Part shown: positions 1 through 8,836 of the stretch, piece by piece | Layout: each line of letters begins with the position of its first letter | Position numbering within the stretch: position 1 is the stretch's first letter | NCBI RefSeq assembly: GCF_014645375.1 | Contig: NZ_BMLT01000001.1 | Location: 616,835 to 680,834 of the forward strand | DNA length: 64,000 nt | Direction of reading: 5' to 3' | DNA from: Marinobacterium nitratireducens | Lineage (GTDB): Bacteria > Pseudomonadota > Gammaproteobacteria > Pseudomonadales > Balneatricaceae | The notes under the pieces: generated by a model | Database searches by the model: none | Seen by the model: the letters and a program-made list of their open reading frames with translations, nothing else | Told to the model about the DNA's origin: nothing | Translations under genes and position numbers: made by a program

Positions 1-46
1 CCTCAGCTGCTAAGCTGCCCCAATGTCATAACCGGGATTACAGTGA

Positions 47-1810
47 ATGTCGACAGATTCGGAGCCGCCCTGGCAGGTTGCGCGCGCCCTGCTGGGTTTC
101 ATCCGCCCCTACCGCCGCCAGGTGACCTACGCGCTGCTGGCGCTGATGTTTACCGCAGCCGTCACGCTCAGTATCGGACAGGGTCTGCGACTGATCATCG
201 ACAGGGGCCTGGTCACGGGCTCCGCCGAGGGGCTCGCGCACCATGTGCTGCTGTTTCTGCTGATGGTTCTGTTGCTGGCCACGGGCACCTTCGCGCGCTA
301 CTACTGGGTGACCTGGATCGGCGAGCGGGTGGTCGCCGATATTCGCATGCGGGTGTTCGAGCACCTCATCTCGCTGCATCCGGGCTTTTTCGAGCGCAAC
401 CGCAGTCTCGAGATCCAGTCCCGCCTGACCGCGGACACCACCCTGCTGCAATCGGTCATAGGGTCGTCGCTGTCGGTGGCGCTGCGCAACCTGCTCCTGC
501 TTGCCGGCGGCATCGTCTGGCTATTCCTGACCAACGCCCGACTCAGCCTGCTGGTGCTGATCTCGGTGCCGCTGGTGGTGGTGCCGATCCTCTACTTCGG
601 ACGACGTGTGCGCCAGCTGTCACGACACAGTCAGGACCGGGTTGCCGATGTCGGCGCCTACGTCGGCGAGGTGCTGTCCCAGATCAAGACAGTGCAGGCT
701 TACAATCACCAGCCGATCGACCGGGCACGCTTTGGCGATGTGGTCGAGCGGGCGTTCGCCATCGCTATCCGGCGCACGGTGCAGCGCGGCCTGCTGATCA
801 CCGCCGTCATCCTGCTGGTGCTGGGCGCTGTCGGTCTGATGATCTGGGTCGGCGGACTGGACGTCGTCGCCGGCCGTATCAGCGCCGGCGAGCTGGCGGC
901 CTTCGTGTTCTACAGCGTCATCGTCGGCGCCGCGGTCGGCGCCCTGAGCGAAGTCATCGGCGAGCTGCAGCGTGCCGCCGGCGCTGCTGAACGCTTGATC
1001 GAACTGCTGGCGGCACACAACGAGATCAGCGCCCCGTCGGCGCACGACCGCGCCGCTCTTCCCGCCAGGGTACTGGGCGCAATAGCACTCGAGGAGGTAC
1101 GCTTCAGCTATCCGATGCGACCCGAGCTGCCCGCCGTCGACGGGCTTACGCTCAGCGTCCGTCCAGGCGAAACCCTGGCCCTGGTGGGGCCGTCAGGCGC
1201 TGGCAAGTCGACGGTCTTCGATCTGCTGCTGCGCTTCTATGACGTCAACAGCGGCGCTATCCGCCTGGAGGGCATCGACATTCGGCGGCTGGATCCGGCA
1301 CAATTGCGCAGCTGCTTTGCGCTGGTGTCCCAGCATCCGGTACTGTTTCGCGGCAGTATCATCGACAACCTGCGCTATGCCCGGCCGGATGCGAACCGGG
1401 ACGCGGTGATCGCGGCGGCGCGGGCCGCCTACGCCCACGATTTTATAGAGGCGCTCCCGGCAGGCTACGACACGGAGCTGGGCGATACCGGCAGTGGTCT
1501 GTCGGGCGGTCAGAAACAGCGCCTGGCGATCGCCAGGGCCCTGCTCGCCGACGCTCCGGTGCTGCTGCTCGACGAAGCCACCAGCGCACTGGACGCCCAG
1601 AGCGAGCGTACCGTGCAACAGGCACTGGACGGGCTTATGCGCGGGCGCACCACCCTGGTGATCGCGCACCGCCTGGCGACGGTGCAGAACGCCGACCGCA
1701 TCGCGGTGCTCGATCAGGGATGCCTGATCGCCGTCGGCTCGCACCGCGAGCTGATGATCAGCTGCCCGCTATACGCCAAACTCGCGCGGCTACAGTTTGA
1801 AACCGAGTAA
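47..1810 (+). CDS. ABCB-type ABC exporter (MsbA-like, fused permease-ATPase)
   Basis: Half-size ABC exporter expected to act as an inner-membrane homodimer, exporting lipids or hydrophobic compounds. The N-terminal ~310 residues form the six-helix transmembrane domain. The C-terminal domain carries Walker A GPSGAGKST (about residue 380), signature LSGGQKQR (about 485), Walker B LLLDEATSALD (about 506) and the H-loop IAHRLAT (about 539). At 587 aa it has the normal MsbA/LmrA length. The next gene is on the other strand, so it looks monocistronic, although its upstream context is cut by the window edge. The ATG at 47 gives a normal N-terminus, but the ribosome binding site is weak. Substrate cannot be read from sequence; MsbA itself is normally beside lpxK, which is not seen here. 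Confidence 0.9.
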   Translation: MSTDSEPPWQVARALLGFIRPYRRQVTYALLALMFTAAVTLSIGQGLRLIIDRGLVTGSAEGLAHHVLLFLLMVLLLATGTFARYYWVTWIGERVVADIRMRVFEHLISLHPGFFERNRSLEIQSRLTADTTLLQSVIGSSLSVALRNLLLLAGGIVWLFLTNARLSLLVLISVPLVVVPILYFGRRVRQLSRHSQDRVADVGAYVGEVLSQIKTVQAYNHQPIDRARFGDVVERAFAIAIRRTVQRGLLITAVILLVLGAVGLMIWVGGLDVVAGRISAGELAAFVFYSVIVGAAVGALSEVIGELQRAAGAAERLIELLAAHNEISAPSAHDRAALPARVLGAIALEEVRFSYPMRPELPAVDGLTLSVRPGETLALVGPSGAGKSTVFDLLLRFYDVNSGAIRLEGIDIRRLDPAQLRSCFALVSQHPVLFRGSIIDNLRYARPDANRDAVIAAARAAYAHDFIEALPAGYDTELGDTGSGLSGGQKQRLAIARALLADAPVLLLDEATSALDAQSERTVQQALDGLMRGRTTLVIAHRLATVQNADRIAVLDQGCLIAVGSHRELMISCPLYAKLARLQFETE

Positions 1811-1902
1811 AGCGTTTAAATCCGGTGAACAGTTGCAAGTCGACAGCCTGCAGGTCGAGGTTTGCGGCACCGAGGCGCGAGCCGAACAATGCCTGTTACT
1901 GT

Positions 1903-1929
1903 TTACTGTTAACTCATTACTGTTAACTC
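1903..1929. repeat. Tandem 13-bp direct repeat
   Basis: TTACTGTTAACTC occurs at 1903-1915 and again at 1917-1929, with a partial copy just upstream (GTTACTGT, from 1895). It lies between the ABC exporter stop and the convergent ferritin-like gene. No function is apparent; it could be slippage-generated. Confidence 0.6.
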
Positions 1930-1930
1930 T

Positions 1931-2395
1931 CTAGATCGTTTCCTTGCAGTACGGTGCCACCTCACCGGGCTTGCGCAGCATCTTGTCGACTTCCGCCTGG
2001 TGCAGGGTTTCGGTCTGAATCATCTGGCGCGCGAACTCCTCCAGCGCCACCGACCGGCCCTCGACCAGCGACAGCAGCTCGCGATAGAGCGCCAGCGCCT
2101 CGCCTTCGTGTTCGAGCGATTCGCGCAGGATGGCGCCGATATCGGTCTTGTGGGAGTCGAGCAGGGTACCGATTTCGAGCGACGGATAGGCGCCCAGCGT
2201 CGTTATCCACTCGCCCACCAGCTGCGCATGGGTCAGGGACTCGTTGGCCTGCTCCCGAAGCCAGGAAACAATCGGGATACGGCCGTAACCGAACACCAGC
2301 AGCGAGTAATGGGTGTAGCGCACGACCGACGCCAGCTCCGCCTCCAGCAGGCGATTGAGGACGTCGACGACCTGATTCTTATCGAGTTCAGACAT
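1931..2395 (-). CDS. Ferritin-like / bacterioferritin-type protein
   Basis: 154-aa all-helical protein of the ferritin superfamily, probably an iron-storage or ferroxidase subunit in the cytoplasm. Helix 1 carries NRLLEAELASVVRYTHYSLL, helix 2 has the NESLTHAQ region where bacterioferritins have an ExxH ligand motif, and helices 3 and 4 contain EHEGEALALYREL and ETLHQAEVDKML (another ExxH). The length matches bacterioferritin (about 156 aa). In helix 2 the glutamate is displaced by one position (E-S-L-T-H), and the heme-ligand Met of classical Bfr is not obvious, so it may be a heme-free relative. No bacterioferritin-associated ferredoxin is adjacent. Confidence 0.8.
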   Translation of the reverse strand: MSELDKNQVVDVLNRLLEAELASVVRYTHYSLLVFGYGRIPIVSWLREQANESLTHAQLVGEWITTLGAYPSLEIGTLLDSHKTDIGAILRESLEHEGEALALYRELLSLVEGRSVALEEFARQMIQTETLHQAEVDKMLRKPGEVAPYCKETI

Positions 2396-2624
2396 GGCTA
2401 GGATCCCCGGCGCTTCAGCGCCCCGTTGTGGTCAGGACAATGTCGATCAGAGTATAGACGACCGGCCTCAGGGCCCGGTGCCAGGGCAATACCGGCCACG
2501 CCGGTTACACTTAAGGTGTCTGCCGGCAGACGCAGAAGCGCTGCGTCAGGCTTCAAGTGCCTGCGCGACCTGCCTCGCCTTTGCGCAGACGATCCGATGC
2601 CCACAACCCCCGACGGAGGCCGCC

Positions 2625-2831
2625 ATGATCGAACTCAAGCTTCGCCAAGCCGCAGACGGACTGGCAGTGGTATTGCCGCAGGAAGTGATCGACAACCTCG
2701 GTGCCCGCGAAGGCGACACCCTCTATCTGATCAACATGCTCAACGGCAGCTACCGCCTCGCCCGCCACGACGACCGTCTGGTCGAAAAGATGGAACTCGT
2801 CGACGGAATGATGCACGAGGAGGACGCCTGA
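2625..2831 (+). CDS. AbrB/MazE-type antitoxin-like protein (no partner toxin)
   Basis: 68-aa protein with the swapped-hairpin AbrB/MazE fold pattern: an N-terminal IELKLRQAADGLAVVLPQEV strand-turn-strand followed by LGAREGDTLYL. It resembles the putative antidotes usually paired with Doc-type toxins. The ATG at 2625 follows a good GGAGG ribosome binding site (about 2615). No toxin ORF precedes or follows it: pbpG is next. The C-terminus (GMMHEEDA) is shorter than in family members, which usually continue with a YRDALRALA-like helix. It may be an orphan regulator or the remnant of a toxin-antitoxin pair. Confidence 0.75.
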   Translation: MIELKLRQAADGLAVVLPQEVIDNLGAREGDTLYLINMLNGSYRLARHDDRLVEKMELVDGMMHEEDA

Positions 2832-3004
2832 AACCCGAAGCGGTTTCACGCTTTTTCCGCTAAAGCCCTGATTAAGCGCGAGTAAAATAGTATTCAGTGG
2901 CCGGCATGAAAAATTCGCAGGCGGCGGCCTGCGCCGCAATGCAGTATCATTGCCGGCTCATTTCCCCGTGCACAATCAGAAGTAGAGCACTATCAAAGGA
3001 CGAC

Positions 3005-3901
3005 ATGAAACGATTCAGAAAACTCTCGGCAACCCTGTGTCTGGCCGCAGCCTCGACGCTGGCCTCCGTGCAGATCGGCGCCGCCGAGCGGCAACCCCAG
3101 CTGGCGTCCGTCAGCACGTCCGTCATCGACCTCGAGAGCGGCAAGTCTCTGGTCTCCAAGAACGACGACCTGGTCGTTCCGATCGCCTCGATCACCAAAC
3201 TCATGACCGCGATGGTTATTCTGGACGCAGGACAGCCTCTGGACGAACCGGTGCGCATCGACCAGCGTGACCGGGAACTGGCGCACAACTACTACTCACG
3301 TATCCGTACCGGTTCCGAACTTCCCCGCGGCGACCTGCTGCGCATCATGCTGATGTCATCCGAGAACCTCGCCGCCACAACGCTGGCGACCCACTACCCC
3401 GGCGGCTTCGACGCCTTCGTCAAGGCGATGAACGCCAAAGCCCAAAGCCTTGGCATGACGCACAGTCGCTTCGTCGGCCCCAGCGGCCTGTCGCCGGACA
3501 ACGTTTCCAGCGCCTCGGACCTCGCGCGGATGGTAAAGGCCGCCGTCGACTATCGCCTGATTCGCGAGTACTCCACCACCAGTGTCTATACCGCCAACTT
3601 TGACCGGCCGCGCTACCGCGTCGGCTATACCAACACCAATGCCCTGGTCCGGGCCGGCAAATGGGATATCCGTCTCAGCAAGACCGGATACCTGGACGAA
3701 GCCGGGCGCTGTCTGGTGATGGTGGCCTCTGTCGACGGGCGCCAGGTGGCGATGATCATGCTGGATTCATTCGGGAAACTGTCCCCGGTGGGCGACGCCA
3801 ACCGCATTCGCAAATGGCTCGAAACGGGCAATGTCAGTGAGATAGCCAGCGCTGCCGCCAACTACGAGCGCAGGAAAACCGCAACGCTGATGGCGCGGTG
3901 A
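3005..3901 (+). CDS. pbpG: D-alanyl-D-alanine endopeptidase (PBP7-type)
   Basis: Periplasmic serine peptidase S11 family enzyme that cleaves D-Ala-meso-DAP cross-links in peptidoglycan. An N-terminal signal peptide (KRFRKLSATLCLAAASTLAS) is followed by the penicillin-binding motifs SITK (SxxK nucleophile, about residue 63), SEN (SxN, about 119) and KTG (about 227). At 298 aa the length matches PbpG. The start at 3005 is chosen over an upstream in-frame ATG because AAAGGA lies 5 nt before it and the signal peptide begins there. It is followed by a bidirectional hairpin region before the convergent pyrC. Confidence 0.92.
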   Translation: MKRFRKLSATLCLAAASTLASVQIGAAERQPQLASVSTSVIDLESGKSLVSKNDDLVVPIASITKLMTAMVILDAGQPLDEPVRIDQRDRELAHNYYSRIRTGSELPRGDLLRIMLMSSENLAATTLATHYPGGFDAFVKAMNAKAQSLGMTHSRFVGPSGLSPDNVSSASDLARMVKAAVDYRLIREYSTTSVYTANFDRPRYRVGYTNTNALVRAGKWDIRLSKTGYLDEAGRCLVMVASVDGRQVAMIMLDSFGKLSPVGDANRIRKWLETGNVSEIASAAANYERRKTATLMAR

Positions 3902-3962
3902 GAAGTGAGTGGGTAGAGTGCTGATGAGCGAAGCGCACCGCGAGCCTTGAGGCGTACCGCCA

Positions 3963-4014
3963 GGCCAGGGGCTCATCTCTGCCCCTGGCCCCTGCTCAGG
4001 CAGGGGCCAGGGGC
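3963..4014. terminator. Bidirectional terminator-like region with mutually exclusive hairpins
   Basis: Three related segments lie between the convergent pbpG and pyrC: A (3963-3972, GGCCAGGGGC), B (3981-3994, GCCCCTGGCCCCTG) and C (4001-4014, CAGGGGCCAGGGGC). The first ten bases of B pair perfectly with A, and all of B pairs perfectly with C, so two alternative hairpins are possible. No long T tract follows on either strand, so termination is inferred from position and stem strength. Confidence 0.6.
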
Positions 4015-4044
4015 TTCTGCTGACCGCCGAAGCAGTCTGCCCGA

Positions 4045-5097
4045 TCAGGCTTCGCGCACGCGCCAGTGCAGCGGGAATCCGGGGTCGAACACTTCTATGG
4101 TTTCCCCCATCGCCGTTACCGGCTGCGGCAACGGCTGCGCCTCTTCATGCTTCTCCAGCAGCAGGTAGTCGCTGTTGGCCTCGATCCCGTAGAAGGCCGG
4201 GCCGTTGAGCGACGTGAAGGCCTCCAGCTGGTCGAGGGCGCCATCCTGCTCGAACGCGCCCGCCAGTGTCTCGAGACAGACCTGAACGTTGAAAATACCG
4301 GCACAGCCGCAGGCGGTTTCCTTGGCCGAACGCAGGTGGGGTGCGGAATCGGTGCCGAGGAAAAAGCGCGAATCGCCCGAGGTGGCCGCCTCGCGCAGCG
4401 CCAGGCGATGACTTTCGCGCTTGGCCACCGGCAGGCAGTAGTAATGCGGCTTGATACCGCCGACCAGCATGGCGTTGCGGTTGATGACCAGGTGATGCGG
4501 CGTGATGGTGGCACCGGTGTAGGCGTCGCAGGACTTGACGAACTCGACACCCTGGCGGGTGGTAACGTGCTCGAGCACGATCTTCAGTGTCGGGAAACGC
4601 TCGCGCACCCGGCTCAGGGTGCGCTCGATGAATACCGCCTCGCGATCGAAGATATCGATGTCCGGATCAACCACCTCGCCGTGGACCAGCAGCGGCATGC
4701 CGATCTCCTCCATGGTCGCGAGCACGTCGAAGATCGCTTCGACGTTCTTGACCCCGGCCGCCGAATTGGTGGTGGCGCCGGCGGGATAAAGCTTGGCTGC
4801 GACGATATGACCGCCGGTGTAACCCTTGCGCACGTCCGCCGGATCGGTTTGCTCGGTCAGGTAGAGTGTCATCAGCGGCGTGAAGCGCGCGTCTGCCGGG
4901 GTCGCTGCGTCGATACGGGCGCGATAGGCAATCGCCTGGTCGGTGGTCACAACCGGCTGCTTGAGATTGGGCATGATGATTGCACGGCGAAACCAGCGGG
5001 TGGTCTCGGGCAATACCTGCTTGAGCACCTCGTCATCGCGCACGTGCAGGTGCCAGTCATCCGGACAGCGGATACGCAGTTGGTTCAGAATGGTCAC
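4045..5097 (-). CDS. pyrC: Dihydroorotase (class II, PyrC)
   Basis: Zinc amidohydrolase of pyrimidine synthesis: carbamoyl-aspartate to dihydroorotate. Visible motifs are the HxH metal ligands in DDWHLHVRD near the N-terminus, the carboxylated lysine in [23 protein letters not shown] and GTDSAPH. It aligns through most of its length with E. coli PyrC (348 aa; here 350). The start is taken as GTG at 5097 because GGGGGAG lies 5 nt upstream and the protein then begins [16 protein letters not shown] as in the family; a longer in-frame reading upstream adds non-homologous residues. It stands alone, with no other pyr gene adjacent. Confidence 0.96.
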   Translation of the reverse strand: MTILNQLRIRCPDDWHLHVRDDEVLKQVLPETTRWFRRAIIMPNLKQPVVTTDQAIAYRARIDAATPADARFTPLMTLYLTEQTDPADVRKGYTGGHIVAAKLYPAGATTNSAAGVKNVEAIFDVLATMEEIGMPLLVHGEVVDPDIDIFDREAVFIERTLSRVRERFPTLKIVLEHVTTRQGVEFVKSCDAYTGATITPHHLVINRNAMLVGGIKPHYYCLPVAKRESHRLALREAATSGDSRFFLGTDSAPHLRSAKETACGCAGIFNVQVCLETLAGAFEQDGALDQLEAFTSLNGPAFYGIEANSDYLLLEKHEEAQPLPQPVTAMGETIEVFDPGFPLHWRVREA

Positions 5098-5292
5098 GAA
5101 CTCCCCCAGGAAAAACGATTGCGCCGGCAGCGGAGGCCGGATCAGGAAACGGAACGGACGGTCTGTTAGACGCAGCGGACAGCTCCAAGTGCCCGCCATC
5201 CGACAGCTAACGAGACAGGCGCGCTAAGGTTACCGCCAACGGCGTCGCGACACCAGCGCCAAGGGCAACTCACCCGCGCCCGCCAGCTGGAA

Positions 5293-6003
5293 TCAGAAAC
5301 GGATACCGGCGTTGCGGTAGCGATCCCGCAGAATCGCCACCCGCTGAACGTAGACGCGGGTTTCGGCGTACGGCGGCACACCGCCGTATTTCTGGACGGC
5401 GCCGGGGCCTGCATTGTAGGCCGCCACCGCCAGTCGCGTATCGCCGCCAAAGCGCTTCAGCAGACCGGCAAGGTAGCGCACCCCGCCGTCGATATTCTGC
5501 TGTACATCCAGCGCATTGGTAACGCCAAGCTCCGCCGCGGTTGCGGGCATCAGCTGCATCAACCCCTGCGCCCCTTTTTTCGAGACTGCCGTGGAATTGA
5601 ATGCCGATTCGGCGTGAATCATGGCGCGAACCAGCGCCGGGTCGACGCTGTGACTGCGCGCCGCAACCTCGACCGCAGCGTTGTAGGCCGTGAGATTGAG
5701 CCGGGTATTGTGCCAGTTGACCGACGACGTCGGATTGCAGGCATAACACTCGACCTTGACGATTTCGAACTCCCGGCCCACCGGCTTCACGTCGGTGAAG
5801 GTGAGCACTCCGTCCTGCTTGCGGTATTTGTAGATGGCGCCGCCGGCGGCGCCAATGGAAACCTTCTCGCCCGCGGCAGAAGAACCCACGTTGGTGTATT
5901 CCACGCGCCCGTCGGGGTGCGTGATGCGTCTAATGTCATCTGCCCATCCTGGAGCCGCCAGGGTTCCCAGCAGGAACAGGGGAATCAATCCGTGTTTCAG
6001 CAT
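5293..6003 (-). CDS. Lytic transglycosylase, SLT domain, with N-terminal DUF4124-like segment
   Basis: Periplasmic peptidoglycan lytic transglycosylase. Residues 1-21 form a signal peptide (LIPLFLLGTLAAPGWA). Residues 22-60 (RRITHPDGRVEYTNV) and a second similar stretch (YKYRKQDGVLTFTD) look like the DUF4124 type often fused to such enzymes. The SLT domain carries the catalytic Glu in IHAESAFN, then GAQGLMQLMPATA, NIDGGVRYL and AAYNAGPGAV. At 236 aa it is a compact, complete enzyme. Two Cys (CYACN) lie just before the catalytic domain. It is monocistronic, read away from the divergent SLC13 permease. Confidence 0.92.
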   Translation of the reverse strand: MLKHGLIPLFLLGTLAAPGWADDIRRITHPDGRVEYTNVGSSAAGEKVSIGAAGGAIYKYRKQDGVLTFTDVKPVGREFEIVKVECYACNPTSSVNWHNTRLNLTAYNAAVEVAARSHSVDPALVRAMIHAESAFNSTAVSKKGAQGLMQLMPATAAELGVTNALDVQQNIDGGVRYLAGLLKRFGGDTRLAVAAYNAGPGAVQKYGGVPPYAETRVYVQRVAILRDRYRNAGIRF

Positions 6004-6125
6004 AACTGGAAGTTTCAGTCATTGGCGGAATAATTCAAGCCTTTTCAGGCAATTCCTTGCGTGACTACGGCGCACTGCGGCGCTGCTATGCTTGTCCCGA
6101 CAGTATCAGGCGGAGGAATGCCACC

Positions 6126-7592
6126 ATGGCCGAGCAAGCCAGATCCGAAAGCGCCATATCACCGCTGCGCCTTGTCGCGCTGTGCGGCGGCCCCCTGTTC
6201 TCACTTCTGCTGATACTGCTGCCCGCCCCCGGCGGCATGGACGACGGGGCCTGGCGACTGGTCGCGCTGGCGGCCTGGATGGTGATCTGGTGGCTCGGCG
6301 AGGCGGTACCGATTCCGGCCACGGCGTTGCTGCCGATACCGCTGATGCCAATTTACGGCATCGGCGAGATGACGCCGGTCGCGGCCAACTATGCCAACCC
6401 GCTGATATTCCTGTTTCTGGGCGGCTTCCTGCTGGCCGCCGCCATGCAGCGCTGGGGTCTGCACCGTCGTATCGCGCTGAAGATCGTCAGCCTGGTCGGC
6501 ACCAGTCCGGGCAGCGTCATCGGCGGCTTTATGCTGGCGACCGCCTTCCTGTCGATGTGGATATCCAATACCGCGACCACCATCATGATGTACGCCGTCG
6601 GCCTGTCGGTGATCGACTTCGTTGCGCGCAAGAGCGATGACGACCAAATGGTCCGAAACTTCGGCGTCGCCCTGATGCTCGGCATCGCCTACAGCGCCTC
6701 CATCGGCGGTGTCGGCACCCTGATCGGCACGCCCCCGAACGCGCTGCTGGCCAGTTTCCTGGCCAGCAATTACGACATCCGGATCGACTTCTTCACCTGG
6801 ATGCTGTTCGGTATACCGGTGGTGCTGGTAATGCTGCCGCTTGCCTGGCTGCTGCTGACGCGCCTGATCTTCCCGTCACACCGTATCCGCATCGGCGACG
6901 CCAGCGCGGTCATAGATGAGGAACTGCAGGCCCTGGGACCGATGAGCCGGGCGGAAAAGGTGGTTGCCGGGGTATTTATCGGCGCCGCCGCCGGCTGGAT
7001 ACTGCGCAAACAGCTCGTCGAGCTGACCGGCCTGCCGCTGAACGACACCAGTATTGCCCTGATCGCGGTGCTGGTGATGTTCGCCTGGCCGCTTTCACGC
7101 AGCCGGGGCGAATTCATTCTCGACTGGAGCGCCGCCCGCGAACTTCCCTGGGGCGTGCTGCTGCTATTCGGCGGCGGTCTGGCGCTGGCCGGAGGCTTCA
7201 AGGAGACGGGACTGGCCGACTGGATCGGCTCCCAGGTCGCCAACTTCGATATCAGTGTCTGGCTGCTGGTACTGGTGGTGGCGGCGGCCATCATCTACCT
7301 GACCGAAATCACCTCCAATACCGCCTCGACGGCGACCTTTCTGCCGATTCTCGGAGCCGTCGCCGTCGGGCTGGCGCTGGACCCGAGACTGCTGACGATT
7401 CCCGTCGCGGTAGGCGCCTCGATGGCCTTCATGATGCCGGTGGCGACACCGCCCAATGCCATCGTGTTCTCGTACGACAAGATGCAGCTCAAAGACATGG
7501 TGAAAGCCGGCTTCTGGCTCAACATCACCGCCGTCGCGGTCACGTTCCTGGCGATGTATTGGCTTGCCGGCCCCGTGTTCGATATCGGCTGA
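6126..7592 (+). CDS. SLC13/DASS-family sodium-coupled anion permease
   Basis: Inner-membrane carboxylate (dicarboxylate/citrate) or sulfate permease. Both halves carry the family's inverted-repeat signatures: ISNTATT and TSNTAST (the SNT sodium/substrate loops) and GTPPNA and ATPPNA at the hairpin tips. At 488 aa with about 11-12 hydrophobic segments it is complete. The ATG at 6126 is preceded by GGAGGAA with good spacing; an earlier in-frame start adds 23 residues with no family match. Substrate cannot be deduced. The neighbours are a divergent lytic transglycosylase and a downstream YbaK-domain gene, so there is no metabolic context. Confidence 0.9.
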   Translation: MAEQARSESAISPLRLVALCGGPLFSLLLILLPAPGGMDDGAWRLVALAAWMVIWWLGEAVPIPATALLPIPLMPIYGIGEMTPVAANYANPLIFLFLGGFLLAAAMQRWGLHRRIALKIVSLVGTSPGSVIGGFMLATAFLSMWISNTATTIMMYAVGLSVIDFVARKSDDDQMVRNFGVALMLGIAYSASIGGVGTLIGTPPNALLASFLASNYDIRIDFFTWMLFGIPVVLVMLPLAWLLLTRLIFPSHRIRIGDASAVIDEELQALGPMSRAEKVVAGVFIGAAAGWILRKQLVELTGLPLNDTSIALIAVLVMFAWPLSRSRGEFILDWSAARELPWGVLLLFGGGLALAGGFKETGLADWIGSQVANFDISVWLLVLVVAAAIIYLTEITSNTASTATFLPILGAVAVGLALDPRLLTIPVAVGASMAFMMPVATPPNAIVFSYDKMQLKDMVKAGFWLNITAVAVTFLAMYWLAGPVFDIG

Positions 7593-7658
7593 GCAGCGGC
7601 AGAATTGCGGCTTGTTGGGCTACGCTGAAGACAGTATCAACCCGCAGGAGGCCCTTCC

Positions 7659-8132
7659 ATGCCGATCGCGAAAACACTAGAGGCGTTTCTGGAGCAGAAG
7701 TCTGCGAGCTACAGCACCCGGACGCACAGCTACACGCCCTCGAGCGCGAGGGCCGCGGAATCCGCCGCCGTACCCGGCCACAGACTGGCCAAGGGCGTGG
7801 TGCTGAAACGTCCTGACGAGGGCTATTTGCTGGTGGTACTGCCGTCGGACTATCGGGTACACCTGGGACGACTGCACCAGTTGCTGGACGAAGAGGTCTG
7901 CCTGGCCAGCGAGGACGAGCTGGGCGCCCTCTTCCCCGACTGTTTCGAAGGTGCGATTCCAGCCCTCGGCGAGGCCTACGGGCTGGAGACGCTGGTCGAC
8001 AGAGGACTGCTGGAACAGCCCGAGGTGTATGTCGAGTCAGGGGATCATCAGACCCTGCTGGTGTTCGACGCCGACACCTTCGCTCGTCTGATGCAGGACG
8101 CGCGCATCGTCGATGCAGGCAAGCGCATCTGA
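7659..8132 (+). CDS. YbaK/EbsC-domain protein (aminoacyl-tRNA deacylase type), paralog 1
   Basis: 157-aa single-domain YbaK/ProX family protein. Known members hydrolyse misacylated tRNAs in trans. Family features are LAKGVVLKRPDEGYLLVVLP, the FPDC-x2-GAIP-x2-GEAYGLETLVD block and VYVESGDHQTLLVF. A CAGGAGG ribosome binding site precedes the ATG. Substrate class (Cys-, Ala- or Pro-tRNA) cannot be assigned. A diverged paralog with the same FPDC-GAIP and GDH blocks lies at 56483-56953. It ends only 2 nt before the stop of the convergent TetR gene. Confidence 0.85.
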   Translation: MPIAKTLEAFLEQKSASYSTRTHSYTPSSARAAESAAVPGHRLAKGVVLKRPDEGYLLVVLPSDYRVHLGRLHQLLDEEVCLASEDELGALFPDCFEGAIPALGEAYGLETLVDRGLLEQPEVYVESGDHQTLLVFDADTFARLMQDARIVDAGKRI

Positions 8133-8134
8133 CG

Positions 8135-8797
8135 TCAGGCGGCGCTGCTGGATCCGGAATCCGTGGCGCGGCGATACTCGGCCCGCAGATCAAGCAAACG
8201 ATAGACACCCTCGTGCAGATCCGTCAGCAGGCTGTCGATGTCATTGTAGATGCGGCAGTAGATCAGCAGCCCCTGAATGTACTGGTACAGCATGCGACCG
8301 ACCTGATCCGGATCGGGATCGCCATTGAGCAGCCCTTCCGCCTTGAGCCGGGCCACCATGGCGGTTTCATAGGCAATCTTGTTGGCGGCCATCTCCCGCG
8401 CCGCCTGCTGCACCTTGTCTTCCTCGCAGCCGCACTGCCCGCCGGAGGTGAACACCGGACAACCCAGCGCCAGCCGGCCACCGCCTTCGTGCGCCACCGG
8501 GTCCTTGCCCCGGGCATGGTCGACGACCATGTCGATATAACCGTAGAGCTGCTGCAGCGCCGAACGCGCCGGGTCGAAGTTGCGGTCCAGGTCTTCCTTT
8601 ATCTGCGCCCAGTGATGGAGCACGGCGGCGTAGTAAAGGTCGGCCTTGGTGTCGAAGTAGTGGTAGAAGCTGCCCTTGGTGACCCCGGCCTGCTTGCAGA
8701 TCTCATTGACGCCCACGCTGGTATAGTTGCTCTGCCAGATGAGCTCCATCGCGGTACAGAGAAGCTTCTCGCGTGTATCTGTCTGCCTGCGCACCAC
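8135..8797 (-). CDS. TetR/AcrR-family repressor
   Basis: 220-aa regulator. Residues 8-55 form the TetR helix-turn-helix (SVGVNEICKQAGVTKGSFYHYFDTKADLY region), and the rest is a helical ligand-binding domain with a GQCGCEE cysteine pair. It starts with GTG at 8797, the second codon also being GTG, with AGAGGT upstream. It is divergent from the phosphoribosyltransferase at 8959, and the intergenic region holds overlapping promoters with an ACCA-GT-TGGT palindrome within its own promoter, implying autoregulation. Ligand unknown; the Cys residues could suggest sensing of an electrophile, but that is inference. Confidence 0.92.
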   Translation of the reverse strand: MVRRQTDTREKLLCTAMELIWQSNYTSVGVNEICKQAGVTKGSFYHYFDTKADLYYAAVLHHWAQIKEDLDRNFDPARSALQQLYGYIDMVVDHARGKDPVAHEGGGRLALGCPVFTSGGQCGCEEDKVQQAAREMAANKIAYETAMVARLKAEGLLNGDPDPDQVGRMLYQYIQGLLIYCRIYNDIDSLLTDLHEGVYRLLDLRAEYRRATDSGSSSAA

Positions 8798-8809
8798 TGT
8801 CGCAACCTC

Positions 8810-8836
8810 TTGACTGTTGAGTCAGATGACTATAAC
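8810..8836 (+). promoter_or_regulatory. Candidate promoter toward the phosphoribosyltransferase gene
   Basis: TTGACT at 8810-8815 and TATAAC at 8831-8836, with a short 15-nt spacer, pointing toward the gene at 8959. It overlaps the tail of the opposing TetR promoter. The spacer also contains two small dyads, TGACT-GTTG-AGTCA and GTCA-GA-TGAC. The short spacing makes this a weaker call than its opposing partner. Confidence 0.4.
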
